Below, piece after piece: positions 43,925 to 52,731 of a stretch of DNA of 64,000 nt. Origin of the DNA: CAYVQF01 sp964454015 (GTDB lineage Bacteria > Myxococcota_A > Bradymonadia > UBA4248); NCBI GenBank assembly GCA_964454015.1, contig CAYVQF010000008.1, positions 99,712-163,711 of the forward strand, given 5' to 3'. Below the pieces are notes generated by a model. The model did no database searches and had not been told where the DNA came from. It worked only from the letters and a program-made list of their open reading frames with translations. The translations under genes and the position numbers were made by a program. Every line of letters begins with the position of its first letter. Position 1 is the stretch's first letter.

Positions 43925-45361
43925 TTGCCACGAGACGATCTTGACCACGCTTTTGTCGCCTACCTGGAACAACAATTTGGGGAGGAGCTCGCGGCCTTCC
44001 TCGAGCACCCGCCGGTGCTGCCTTTCATCCGCGTCAACACCCTGCGAGCCTCAGTGCCCCAGGTGCTGGCGACCCTAGAGACCTACGGCTACCGACCTCG
44101 CGTTCACCCGGGCCTACCGCTGGCCATCGCCGTCGACCCCAGCCAGCCCGATCCCACCTGCTGCCTGCACCATTTTGCTGGGCACTTCATCAAGCAATCC
44201 TTGGCCTCCATGCTGCCCGTCACCCTGCTCGATCCCCAGCCGGGAGAGCGGGTGCTGGATCTCTGTGCCTCGCCGGGCTCAAAAACCACCCAGATCGCGG
44301 CGGCCATGGCGGGGCAAGGCGAAGTCTGGGCCAATGACCTGGCGGGGACGCGGATGAACGCGCTGGCTTCACGCATCGATGGCTGTGGCGTACCCCAGGT
44401 CATCCTGACCAATCAGCCCGGTGAGCGCTTGCCAGGCTTTATTCGGGGAGGCTTCGACCGGATCTTGGCTGATGTGCCCTGCTCTGGCCTCGGGCGCAAC
44501 GATCTTCTCGGTGAGATCGGCCATCGCTTCCAACGCCGGCGCTCTGCTGCGGCCATGCCCGGTTTGCAGTACCGGCTGTTGTTGGCGGCCTGCCGCCTGC
44601 TCAAAGTCGGTGGGCAGCTCGTCTACAGCACCTGCTCTCTCACTGTGGACGAGAATGAGGCCGTGGTCGACCAGGTCTTGCAGCGGCTGCCCATGCGGGT
44701 CGTCTCCGTGGCGCCGCCGCCGGGTCTCATCGTAGAGCCCGGTCGCAGCGCCTGGAACGGGGTGACTTATCACCCGGACATGGTCCATGCCTGGCGGCTT
44801 CGCCCCTGGGAGAACCCTACTGAGGGCTTTTTTGCCGTGCGCTTGGAGAAAACCGACGCCTTGGGGCCGCGCTGGCCCGACGAGACGCCTGAGATGGAGG
44901 AGACACCAACCCTCTCGTGGCAAGACCCAGCGATGGAAGAAGTCCTGGCGGCCATCGCCGAGGACTACGGCGTGCCACCTGAGCGCTTCTCAGGACAACG
45001 CTTCGTTTACAAACGCAAAGGGATCTCCATCGTACCCGGCGCCTGGGAGACCTTGTGGTCGGGACTGCATCGGGCCGGTTTGCCCTTCGCGCGCCGACGC
45101 GGCGCCATGTGGCGCCTGAGCCACGCCATGATCCAGCACTTGGCAACCCTCGGCGAACTGCGCCACAACGTGGTGACCTTGACCCACGCGCAGATGCACC
45201 TCTTGGCCGCTGAGGGGCGTTGCGCCATGCCTCCAGGCTGGGAGGCACCGAGCCCCTACCCGGTGGTGGCCTATGGCGACCTAGGGCCGCTGGCGTCCAC
45301 CTACTGGGAAGAGGGGGCGCTGCGATGGAAGAGGGCCCGCTCCTATCTCGTGCTGCCGTGA
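43925..45361 (+). CDS. NOL1/NOP2/Sun-family RNA m5C methyltransferase, RsmF-like
   Basis: The 478-residue product has an N-terminal PUA-like segment with FIRVNTLRAS, then the SAM-binding Rossmann domain (LDLCASPGSKTTQIAAAM), the two catalytic cysteines in DVPCSGLG and YSTCSL, and a C-terminal extension with a PUA/RsmF_C-type fold (ERFSGQRFVYKRKGISIVPG). E. coli RsmF (479 residues) methylates C1407 of 16S rRNA; size and extension favour that assignment over RsmB. The start is TTG 43925, supported by GGGAG 7-8 nt upstream; no in-frame ATG precedes it. Confidence 0.85.
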   Translation: MPRDDLDHAFVAYLEQQFGEELAAFLEHPPVLPFIRVNTLRASVPQVLATLETYGYRPRVHPGLPLAIAVDPSQPDPTCCLHHFAGHFIKQSLASMLPVTLLDPQPGERVLDLCASPGSKTTQIAAAMAGQGEVWANDLAGTRMNALASRIDGCGVPQVILTNQPGERLPGFIRGGFDRILADVPCSGLGRNDLLGEIGHRFQRRRSAAAMPGLQYRLLLAACRLLKVGGQLVYSTCSLTVDENEAVVDQVLQRLPMRVVSVAPPPGLIVEPGRSAWNGVTYHPDMVHAWRLRPWENPTEGFFAVRLEKTDALGPRWPDETPEMEETPTLSWQDPAMEEVLAAIAEDYGVPPERFSGQRFVYKRKGISIVPGAWETLWSGLHRAGLPFARRRGAMWRLSHAMIQHLATLGELRHNVVTLTHAQMHLLAAEGRCAMPPGWEAPSPYPVVAYGDLGPLASTYWEEGALRWKRARSYLVLP

Positions 45362-45383
45362 GACCGCGTCACGGCACCAACGC

Positions 45384-46154
45384 TCAGGGCTGAGCGGCGC
45401 GGATGATCTCCAAAAAGCCTTCGGCTTTGAGGCTCGCGCCACCGACCAAGGCACCGTCGATGTCGGGTTGGGAGAGCAACTCGCGAGCGTTGGCGGGCGT
45501 CACTGAGCCGCCATACTGGATGCGGATGGCCTGCGCGATCGCCGCGCCAAAGCGCTCCACCAGCTTGCCCCGCAAGGCCTGATGGACCTCCTGGGCTTGT
45601 TCTGGGCTCGCCGTGCGTCCCGTACCAATGGCCCACACCGGCTCGTAGGCGACGACCACTTGCGCGGCGTCTTCGTTCTGCACGGCTTCGAGACCGCCCA
45701 GGAGTTGGCGGAAGACCACCTCCAAGGTTTTGCCCGCTTCGCGTTCTTCCAGTGTCTCGCCGACGCACATGATGGGCACCAGGCCCTGGTCGAGGGTGGC
45801 GCGCACTTTCTTGGCCACGGTCGCGTCGGTCTCACCGAAGTAGGCGCGGCGCTCCGAGTGCCCGATGATGATGTGGGAGCAGCCCACGTCCTTGAGCATG
45901 GCCACGGAGACCTCGCCCGTGTAGGCGCCTTGGGCTTCCCAATAGACGTTCTGGGCCGCGACCTTGACGTTCGAGTCATCCACGCGGCGCACCACGTGGG
46001 CCAAACACGCCATGGCGGGCGCGATGGCGATCTCCACGTTGCGGATCGAGGCCACCAGCCGCCGGACGTCGCCCGCCAACTGCTCCGCCTCTTTCGGCGT
46101 CTTGTTCATCTTCCAGTTGCCCGCAATGAAGGGTACTCGCATGGGCTCATTCAT
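45384..46154 (-). CDS. tpiA: Triosephosphate isomerase
   Basis: The 256-residue enzyme interconverts dihydroxyacetone phosphate and glyceraldehyde 3-phosphate. Active-site residues are visible: K15 in GNWKMNKTP, H99 in IIGHSERRAYFGE, and E171 in AYEPVWAIGTGRT, with the phosphate loop IQYGGSVTPAN and VGGASL. ATG 46154 has AAAGG just upstream; an internal ATG gives MRVPF. It starts 3 nt after pgk and is the last gene of the glycolytic operon. Confidence 0.96.
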   Translation of the reverse strand: MNEPMRVPFIAGNWKMNKTPKEAEQLAGDVRRLVASIRNVEIAIAPAMACLAHVVRRVDDSNVKVAAQNVYWEAQGAYTGEVSVAMLKDVGCSHIIIGHSERRAYFGETDATVAKKVRATLDQGLVPIMCVGETLEEREAGKTLEVVFRQLLGGLEAVQNEDAAQVVVAYEPVWAIGTGRTASPEQAQEVHQALRGKLVERFGAAIAQAIRIQYGGSVTPANARELLSQPDIDGALVGGASLKAEGFLEIIRAAQP

Positions 46155-46157
46155 CCT

Positions 46158-47354
46158 TTAGGTGTTGCGTAGAATCTCAATGCCTGGCAGCGGTTTGCCC
46201 TCGACGAGCTCGAGGCTGGCTCCGCCGCCCGTGGAGACGTGGGTGACCTGCTCGTCGAGACCAAAGCTGCGGATGGCTGCCGCGCTGTCGCCGCCGCCGA
46301 CGACGGTGACCGCCTTGGATTTGGCCATCGCCTCGGCCACAGCCAAGGTGCCTGCCGCATAGCGCGGGTTCTCGAAGACGCCCAGAGGGCCGTTCCAGAA
46401 CACGGCACCCGCCGTGCCGATGACTTCGGCGAATTGGGCGATGGTCGCCGGTCCGATGTCGAATCCGGCCATCCCATCAGGGAAGACCGTGACCGTCTGG
46501 GCCGCTTCCGTGGCATCGAGGGATGTGTTGACCACGTGGTCCGTAGGGAGCAGCAACTCGCAGGACGCAGACGCGGCTTTGTCCATGAGGTAGGAAGCCA
46601 AGCCCATGGCGTCGGCTTCGACACGGCTCGCGGCGACGTTCTCACCCCGCGCTGCCAAGAAGGTGTACGCCATGGCGCCGCCAATGCAGATGCGGTCGCA
46701 GCGCGTCAGGAGCGACTCGATGACGGTGATTTTGTCGCTGACCTTGGCGCCACCGAGGATGGCCACGAAGGGTCTTTGGGGTTCGTAGACCACGCCGCCC
46801 AAGAAGGCGATCTCTTTCATCAGCAGGAAGCCAGCGCCCTTCTTGGCCCCGAAATGCGTCACCATGCCCGCCATGGAGGCGTGGGCGCGGTGAGATGTCC
46901 CAAAGGCATCATTGATATAGACATCGGCGTTCTCGGCGAGGGCCTTGGCGAAGTCCTCTTCACCCTTCTTCTCGCCGGCGTGAAAACGCAGATTCTCCAA
47001 GAGCAGGATCTGTCCAGGCTCCAGACGTTTGCTCTGGGCCACGATGCCATCGCCGACACAGTCGTCAGCGAAAATGACCTCGCGCTCTGGCAGCAACTCG
47101 TTGAGGCGCTCGGCCACGACGCGCATGGAGTACTCAGGCTGGACTTTGTCTTTGGGGCGTCCCAAGTGGCTGGCAACCACCGGCAGACCACCATTGCGGA
47201 TGATGTGCTGAATCGTCGGTAAGGCCTGACGTATGCGAAAGTCATCGGTGATGCGCTGGCCATCGAGGGGGACGTTGAAGTCCACCCGCACAAAGACTCG
47301 CTGACCATCAACGTCCAGATCGGCGATACTCTTGATCCCGTCTAGGTATGCCAT
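46158..47354 (-). CDS. pgk: Phosphoglycerate kinase
   Basis: The 398-residue kinase forms ATP from 1,3-bisphosphoglycerate. Signatures are VFVRVDFNVPLDGQRITDDF, VVASHLGRPKDK, LLLENLRFHAGE, INDAFGTSHRAHAS, ILGGAKVSDKI, GGAMAYTFL, WNGPLGVFE and GGGDSAAAIRSFG. ATG 47354 follows GAGGGAG; the frame is open further upstream but only into the intergenic region. It lies 77 bp after gap and 3 bp before tpiA. Confidence 0.97.
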   Translation of the reverse strand: MAYLDGIKSIADLDVDGQRVFVRVDFNVPLDGQRITDDFRIRQALPTIQHIIRNGGLPVVASHLGRPKDKVQPEYSMRVVAERLNELLPEREVIFADDCVGDGIVAQSKRLEPGQILLLENLRFHAGEKKGEEDFAKALAENADVYINDAFGTSHRAHASMAGMVTHFGAKKGAGFLLMKEIAFLGGVVYEPQRPFVAILGGAKVSDKITVIESLLTRCDRICIGGAMAYTFLAARGENVAASRVEADAMGLASYLMDKAASASCELLLPTDHVVNTSLDATEAAQTVTVFPDGMAGFDIGPATIAQFAEVIGTAGAVFWNGPLGVFENPRYAAGTLAVAEAMAKSKAVTVVGGGDSAAAIRSFGLDEQVTHVSTGGGASLELVEGKPLPGIEILRNT

Positions 47355-47431
47355 GGGGCAACTCCCTCTGAATAGGATTTTTAAGCGCGCGCCCTTGTCA
47401 ACGCGCGCCTGGGGTCCGCGACGTGCGGGCG

Positions 47432-48442
47432 CTAGCCAACTTTCTTGGCAATATAGTTCATGACATCCAGCATGCGGTAGCTGAAGCCTACCTCGTTGTC
47501 GTACCAAGACAAGACCTTGACCAGTTTGCCCTGGCTGCGGGTCTGATCGGCAACGAAGATGCTGCTGTGCGGGTTGCCGTTCATGTCGATCGAGACCAGA
47601 GGCTCCGTGCTGTAGAGCAAAACGCCCTTGAGCGGACCTTCGGCAGCCGCCTGCATCGCCGCGTTGATCTCAGCCACACTCGCCTCGCGCTCGAGCAGCG
47701 CCGTCAGGTCCGTCAGAGAGACGTTCGGCGTGGGGACGCGCACGGCCAGACCATCGAGCTTGCCCTTGAGCTCGGGTAGCACCAAACCCACGGCTTTGGC
47801 TGCGCCCGTGGAGGTGGGGATCATGGACAGGGCCGCAGCCCGTCCGCGCCGCGGGTCTTTCTTGTGCGGCGTGTCGAGGATGACCTGGTCATTGGTGTAG
47901 GCGTGGATCGTGGTCATCAGACCGCGTTCGATCTTGAAGGTGTCGTTGAGCACCTTGGCGATGGGCGCCAAGCAGTTCGTCGTGCACGAAGCGTTGGAGA
48001 TGACCTTGTGGGTCTCGGGGTTCAGCAGCGTGTGGTTGACCCCATAGACCACGGTGATGTCCTCGTCACCCTTGCCAGGCGCGCTGAGCAACACCCACTT
48101 GGCGCCACCGGCGAGGTGGGCGCTCGCCTTCTCTTTGCTCAAAAAGAGGCCGGTGCACTCCAGCACCATGTCAGCGCCCCACTGGGCCCAGGGGATCTCG
48201 GCCGGGTTGCGCTGCGCCGAAACGGGGATGTGCTTGCCGTTGACGACAATCGCTTCGCCTTCCACCTTGACCTCGCCGTCAAAGCGGCCGTGCACCGAGT
48301 CGTACTTCAGCAAGAACGCCAACTGCTCGGCACCCGTCAGATCGTTGATGCCCACGAAATCGAACGCGGGGTTGTTGATCCCGGCGCGCAAAACCGTCCT
48401 GCCAATACGCCCAAAACCATTGATACCAATCTTGATAGACAT
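47432..48442 (-). CDS. gap: Glyceraldehyde-3-phosphate dehydrogenase, type I
   Basis: The 336-residue enzyme oxidises glyceraldehyde 3-phosphate. It begins IKIGINGFGRIGRTVLRA (NAD fold), carries the catalytic cysteine in SNASCTTNCLAP (C153), histidine in MTTIHAYTNDQ, and ends WYDNEVGFSYRMLD. GAGGAGAG precedes ATG 48442. A good promoter (48524-48552) lies about 80 bp upstream, making gap the first gene of gap-pgk-tpiA. Confidence 0.97.
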   Translation of the reverse strand: MSIKIGINGFGRIGRTVLRAGINNPAFDFVGINDLTGAEQLAFLLKYDSVHGRFDGEVKVEGEAIVVNGKHIPVSAQRNPAEIPWAQWGADMVLECTGLFLSKEKASAHLAGGAKWVLLSAPGKGDEDITVVYGVNHTLLNPETHKVISNASCTTNCLAPIAKVLNDTFKIERGLMTTIHAYTNDQVILDTPHKKDPRRGRAAALSMIPTSTGAAKAVGLVLPELKGKLDGLAVRVPTPNVSLTDLTALLEREASVAEINAAMQAAAEGPLKGVLLYSTEPLVSIDMNGNPHSSIFVADQTRSQGKLVKVLSWYDNEVGFSYRMLDVMNYIAKKVG

Positions 48443-48768
48443 CTGCTCTCCTCGTTCTGGTAGCGGAACCGTCATGCCGACGTGCGGCGTCTCCGCCTGT
48501 CGAAGCATCAGGTGTGCACGCGCGTTTTAAGGCCGCAGCGAGGCCCTGTCAACGTGGCGGGACACGAAAACGTCGTTTTTGCCTCGGCAAGCCCAGGGCG
48601 ATGGCCCGCGCGATTCTGGCGCGATGGCGTGGCCTTTAAACTCAGGGGGTGATCCTTGGTGGGAACCACCTGCATGGCTTCAGCGCTGCGCTAGCAACCC
48701 GTCACCTGTCGGCGGCACCGAATGAGGACCCGTATCCTTGGGGTCGGCGACCCGCGCGGCGCGCAGCC
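48443..48768. other. 326-bp intergenic region upstream of gap
   Basis: This holds the gap promoter and leader. The rest, up to the terminator of the neighbouring lipoprotein gene, shows no gene or RNA I recognise. Confidence 0.5.
48524..48552 (-). promoter_or_regulatory. Sigma-70-type promoter of the gap-pgk-tpiA operon
   Basis: On the minus strand a perfect TTGACA (48552-48547), 17-bp spacer and TAAAAC (48529-48524) precede gap by about 80 bp. Confidence 0.55.
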
Positions 48769-48799
48769 AAAAAAAAACGGCAGCTCGTGAAAGCTGCCG
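48769..48799 (-). terminator. Intrinsic terminator of the lipoprotein gene
   Basis: On the minus strand CGGCAGCT and AGCTGCCG (48778-48785 and 48792-48799) form an 8-bp stem followed by nine Ts. A second hairpin (48803-48809 with 48816-48822, GGGCTGC/GCAGCCC) lies between it and the stop codon. Confidence 0.88.
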
Positions 48800-48840
48800 T
48801 GCGGGCTGCCCGCAAGCAGCCCAAGAACGCGCGTGCGCGA

Positions 48841-49536
48841 TTAGGGCATCGGCACGAAGGGAACGTTGGCGGCGGTGATGGTGAAGGAGATTTCGGGGCC
48901 AACGCCACGGCCAAGAACTCGCCACTGGCCAGTGGGCTCACCGGAGACGGCGATCTGGACTTCGATTTCGTCGGGGACGGCGTTGTAGGTCTTGCCATCG
49001 GAGCCAGGACCGGAGCAGCCGCCCACTTCCAAAACCTTGAGGACGTCATTGGCTTCGATCTTGTCGCCCATGCGCACGATCAGGTAACCGCCCACGCCGC
49101 CGAGGGACACGTAGAGGTTGTCAACGGAGGAGACCCGGCAGTAGTCCGTAGCGGGGTAGTTGGAGAAGGCCTTCGGGGCGTTGAGGGCGTTCGCAGGATC
49201 CAGGGCATCGCCAGCGCCGCCACCGTGCACGAAGCCTTCGACCGATTCGGCATAGAAGGTGCCGCCGCCAGCTTTGGCGAGGATGATGGCGTCGATGTCG
49301 GCGCCAGCGTCAGCGGAAGTACCCGTGGTGCTCAGGTCGTCGATGCGGACGTAGCGGTAGGGCTGGCCTTGGGGCTCAGTGGTGTCATTGGTGTCGGGGT
49401 CCACCGTGTCGTTCGGGGGGGTGACCGTGTCTGAGGTTTCAGGATCGTCTTCTTCCAACTCACAAGCGTTGAGGACGAGGGCCATTGAGGCGAGGACTGC
49501 GATGAGGGAGACGAGAATGCGCATTCTGCGAAGCAT
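48841..49536 (-). CDS. Predicted lipoprotein of unknown function
   Basis: The 231-residue product has a lipoprotein signal (MLRRMRILVSLIAVLASMAL, lipobox LNAC), a Thr/Asp-rich linker (about 27-60), then a beta-rich domain with VRIDDLSTTGTSADAGADID, a phrase seen in proteins with discoidin-like or galactose-binding folds, and two cysteines (DYCRV, GGCSG). It is probably cell-surface. ATG 49536 follows TGGAGGTCTT. It has its own promoter (49642-49670) and terminator, so it is a single-gene unit. Confidence 0.75.
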   Translation of the reverse strand: MLRRMRILVSLIAVLASMALVLNACELEEDDPETSDTVTPPNDTVDPDTNDTTEPQGQPYRYVRIDDLSTTGTSADAGADIDAIILAKAGGGTFYAESVEGFVHGGGAGDALDPANALNAPKAFSNYPATDYCRVSSVDNLYVSLGGVGGYLIVRMGDKIEANDVLKVLEVGGCSGPGSDGKTYNAVPDEIEVQIAVSGEPTGQWRVLGRGVGPEISFTITAANVPFVPMP

Positions 49537-49902
49537 AAGACCTCCAAAAAGGACGTAGGACACGAGTCGACAACCGACTCCATTTCAAGGATTGGCACTC
49601 CAAAATGACAGAGCGCCGCGAACCACCAAAAGACGACAAAGTAGTTAATTCATTCATGCGGAAGTGTCAACCGCAGGCGCCGATTGAGGGGCCAGCGCCG
49701 TTCTGCCGAGGTCCCGCCGACTCTGCAAGAGGTGCGCCACCTTCGACAGCGTGGCGCTAGGGAAAGCTCTGGAGCCCAGAGAATTGGCGCGTGGCCAGGC
49801 CATGGGGGCGTTGGAATAACGTATTCAGAGTGCGATGGGGTGGGCAAAACCCGGTGACAAGGCCAAATAACTGGATAAAAATACAGCCACTCAGCGCGAA
49901 AA
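49537..49902. other. 366-bp intergenic region
   Basis: It contains the lipoprotein promoter and the 3' flank of the membrane-protein gene. A 92-codon minus-strand frame here has no ribosome-binding site or recognisable content. No RNA gene was seen. Confidence 0.5.
49642..49670 (-). promoter_or_regulatory. Putative promoter of the lipoprotein gene
   Basis: Perfect TTGACA (49670-49665), 17-bp spacer, TAACTA (49647-49642) on the minus strand, about 105 bp before the start codon. Confidence 0.4.
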
Positions 49903-50637
49903 CTATGACACGAATGTCTTGGGCGCATCCGTGTCGTCGGCGGTGACGGCGGGACGCGCGGCAGGGGCGAAGCGCGTCAAGGGGCGCACGCGTTGCCCTC
50001 GGCCGAGGATGAGCCAGTGGACATTAATAATGATAGCGATGCCCGTGTTGGCGCCAATGGCAATCCAGAGAAAGGGGGCGCTGCCGCCATAGTCCCCGGG
50101 TGGCTTGGTGATGAGATCGTAGAGCATCCAGTCGATGAAGGTGACCAGCAGGGCTAGGAAGATGGCCTGACGTGCGGCCAGGAAGCGGCGCTGGGTGCGG
50201 TAACCGACGTGGTAGTACCAGATCTGTATCAGGAAAACCGCTTGGAGCACGGCAAAGGCGAGCATGTACTGGGGAGCGTAGGTGGTGCAGAAGAGGATGG
50301 CCGCGCTGAAACCGATGACGCTGCACAGCATGGCCCCGAGGGTCAAGGGCATCAGCGAGACCCTGCCGCGCAAGACCAAGGTCCCGTAGGGGTCATCGGG
50401 GCTGGGTCGTGGGCGCAGGGGGTCGAGGGCGTCGATGGCGTCGATGGCGGCTTTCACCCGCCCGCGGGTGGGTGCCTCGGGCTCTGGCAGGGCGAGGAGC
50501 ACCTCGACCTCAGGTGGCGCCAGGATGACCTCGCATACGGGGACGCCGTGTCGCTCTGCCGTGGCCGCGCCAGCCGTCACGGCGCCAGGGGCCGCTGGGG
50601 CGTCATCTGAATCAGGGTGGTGCTGGGATCCGGACAT
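49903..50637 (-). CDS. Four-span membrane protein of unknown function
   Basis: The 244-residue product has a cytoplasmic-looking N-terminal region of about 90 residues, then four hydrophobic segments (around LTLGAMLCSVIGFSAAILFC, YMLAFAVLQAVFLIQIW, AIFLALLVTFIDWMLY and FLWIAIGANTGIAIIINVHW) and a short tail. No enzymatic motif was found. It lies 199 bp downstream of the processive glycosyltransferase gene on the same strand and may share its transcript. The start has a weak ribosome-binding site. Confidence 0.65.
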   Translation of the reverse strand: MSGSQHHPDSDDAPAAPGAVTAGAATAERHGVPVCEVILAPPEVEVLLALPEPEAPTRGRVKAAIDAIDALDPLRPRPSPDDPYGTLVLRGRVSLMPLTLGAMLCSVIGFSAAILFCTTYAPQYMLAFAVLQAVFLIQIWYYHVGYRTQRRFLAARQAIFLALLVTFIDWMLYDLITKPPGDYGGSAPFLWIAIGANTGIAIIINVHWLILGRGQRVRPLTRFAPAARPAVTADDTDAPKTFVS

Positions 50638-50836
50638 AGGCGGTTGCAGACGGCGGGGCGAAGGGGCACGGCGCGCTGCTCAGAAGCTAGTCGAGGGTGG
50701 CTGCTGAAGCAACAGGGGGGCGGCCGCTGCTCGCGGACACGAGGCGGCGCACGCCCAAAGGAGAGGCGCATGATGTGGCGCCAGCCCGTAGGTGCAGGCG
50801 CTGGGTGGCAACAAAGCGGGCTCAGTGCAGCCGAGC

Positions 50837-52348
50837 TCAGGGGTTGGTGCGCGGGGTCGGCGCGGGACGACCTTCAAAGAGGCGGGCGATCCAGCGGTTG
50901 CGTTGGAAGATGCTGGCGAGTCCGACGTAGAGGAAGCCCGAGCCGAAGAGCACGAGGAAGGGCGCGGCGATCCACGATTGGGCGGCCACGGCGTGGAAGA
51001 CGGCCCAGGTGAAGTAGAGGCCGATGGCCGTCTCGAGCCAGGGTTGCCAGTTGACGCGGAAGCGGTACTTGACGTGGCGCCAGCCTTGTTTGTTGGAGAC
51101 GACGCCGTACTTGGGGGTGCGGGCGAATCCCGTGCGGTAGTTGACGAGGGCTTCGACGACGGCGCGGGCGTTGTTGATGCACATGCCGATGCCGAGGGAC
51201 ATGACGATGGGTAAGAAGACCAGGCGTCGCCACAGGGGCGTGGGGCGGGCCTCTTTTTGGGCCAACATGTAGAAGGACATGACCGAGAGGGTGGCGGCGG
51301 CGAACATGGGGATGTCGAGCCAGAAGCTCTGGTACCAACCGCGATCGATGCGGAGCATGGCGGCCATGGGCATGAGGAGGCTGAGGGCGACCATGAGCAT
51401 GAAGGCGATGTTGTTGGTCAGATGCATGAAGGCTTCGAACTTGACCTTCAGGGGGAGGCGGCTGCGGAGGAGCTGGGGGAGGATTTTCTTGGCGACTTGG
51501 ATGGAGCCCTTGGCCCAACGGTGTTGTTGGGTCTTGAAGGCGATCATCTCGACGGGGACCTCGGCTGGGGCGGTGGAGTCGTTGATGTAGACGAAGTTCC
51601 AGCCTTTACACTGGGCGCGGTAGGAGAGGTCGAGGTCTTCCGTGAGGGTGTCGTGGTGCCAGCCACCGGCGTCGCCGATGGTGCTGCGGCGCCAGATGCC
51701 GGCGGTGCCGTTGAAGTTGAAGAAGCGCCCCGAGCGGTTGCGGGCGGTGTGCTCGATGACGAAGTGGCCGTCGAGGAGGATGGACTGGGCCTGGGTGAGC
51801 AGGGAGTAGTCGCGGTTGAGGTGTTCCCAGCGCACCTGGACCATGCCGACCTTCTCGTCGGTGAAGAAGTGGACCGTTTGCTCGAGGAAGTCCGGGCGGG
51901 GGACGAAGTCGGCGTCGAAGACGGCGACGTACTCGCCGCGAGCCTTGGCCAGGCCTTCTTCCAGGGCGCCGGCCTTGAAGCCTTGGCGGTTGGTGCGGTG
52001 GAGGTAGACGATGTCGTAGCCTTCGTCTTGCTTGCGCGCGACGGCGCGTTCGGCGATGGCGACGGTCTCATCGGTGGAGTCGTCGAGGACTTGGATCTCG
52101 AGTTTGTCTTTGGGATAGCGGATCTTGCAGACCGCATCGATGAGGCGCTCGACGACGTACATCTCGTTGAAGGTGGGCAACTGGATGGTCACCCGAGGCA
52201 GCTCCTCGAAGCGGGCAAGGGGATGGGGGATGTCCTTGCGGTGCTTGCGGTAGAGGTAGGCCATGACATAGCGGTGGGTCCCATAGAAGCCGAGGGAGAC
52301 CAGGACGCTGAAATAGACGATCAAAAAGGCGATGTCGAAAGCGGACAT
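50837..52348 (-). CDS. Processive family 2 glycosyltransferase, cellulose-synthase-like
   Basis: The 503-residue membrane enzyme has an N-terminal span (FDIAFLIVYFSVLVSLGFYG), the GT-A core with VLDDSTDET, FDADFVPRPD, TEDLDLSYRAQ and the processive QxxRW motif QQHRWAKG, then several C-terminal spans. These D,D,D,QxxRW residues are those of cellulose, hyaluronan and glucomannan synthases; the polymer made here is unknown. AGG lies upstream of ATG 52348. A strong promoter with an internal palindrome is at 52435-52464. No BcsB-type partner is adjacent. Confidence 0.85.
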   Translation of the reverse strand: MSAFDIAFLIVYFSVLVSLGFYGTHRYVMAYLYRKHRKDIPHPLARFEELPRVTIQLPTFNEMYVVERLIDAVCKIRYPKDKLEIQVLDDSTDETVAIAERAVARKQDEGYDIVYLHRTNRQGFKAGALEEGLAKARGEYVAVFDADFVPRPDFLEQTVHFFTDEKVGMVQVRWEHLNRDYSLLTQAQSILLDGHFVIEHTARNRSGRFFNFNGTAGIWRRSTIGDAGGWHHDTLTEDLDLSYRAQCKGWNFVYINDSTAPAEVPVEMIAFKTQQHRWAKGSIQVAKKILPQLLRSRLPLKVKFEAFMHLTNNIAFMLMVALSLLMPMAAMLRIDRGWYQSFWLDIPMFAAATLSVMSFYMLAQKEARPTPLWRRLVFLPIVMSLGIGMCINNARAVVEALVNYRTGFARTPKYGVVSNKQGWRHVKYRFRVNWQPWLETAIGLYFTWAVFHAVAAQSWIAAPFLVLFGSGFLYVGLASIFQRNRWIARLFEGRPAPTPRTNP

Positions 52349-52731
52349 GAAGCAACCTCGCAGACGGCTGTACCTCTCGCACGTTGCGCAGAGGCGCACC
52401 GGGGCCACCCCGGGGCAAAGGCGAAAGCCGCGGGACTATAGAAAGCTCCAGGGAGCTGTGTCAACGGATGAATGCTTCTCCGATCGCGGAGAAGGGGAGC
52501 GACACGGGAAACGGGCGCGGCCATCGTGGGGCGACGTCCCGAGCGGTCGATGGCTGGGTGGGTGCCCCGGTCTAGGCCCTTTGGGGTGTGGGACCTTGAC
52601 CTGCGGGCGGCGGCTGGGGTAGAGAGCCAGGTTCCCTTGCCCTTTGAGGTGATGGGTGCGCCGTTGGCGTCAGGGCCTCGCGCAGGCCCGATGGCTGGTG
52701 GCGGCACCGATGTCCCTTGGCGATTGAGCTC
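52349..52731. other. 383-bp divergent intergenic region
   Basis: This lies between the glycosyltransferase (minus) and UbiA-family (plus) genes. It holds the palindromic promoter at 52435-52464; I found no clear plus-strand promoter and no RNA gene. Confidence 0.5.
52435..52464 (-). promoter_or_regulatory. Promoter of the glycosyltransferase gene with palindrome in the spacer
   Basis: TTGACA (52464-52459) and TATAGT (52440-52435) on the minus strand are 18 bp apart. The spacer contains AGCTCCAGGGAGCT (52444-52457), with 6-bp perfect arms, a likely operator. Confidence 0.6.

Noticed and set aside
49650..49928. 92-codon minus-strand frame in the intergenic region
   Set aside because: No ribosome-binding site, rich in Pro/Arg/Trp without motifs, and overlaps the end of the membrane-protein gene.
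51257..52441. 394-codon plus-strand frame opposite the glycosyltransferase
   Set aside because: Low-complexity Glu/Asp/Val/Gly composition typical of an antisense frame; the minus strand has D,D,D,QxxRW motifs.
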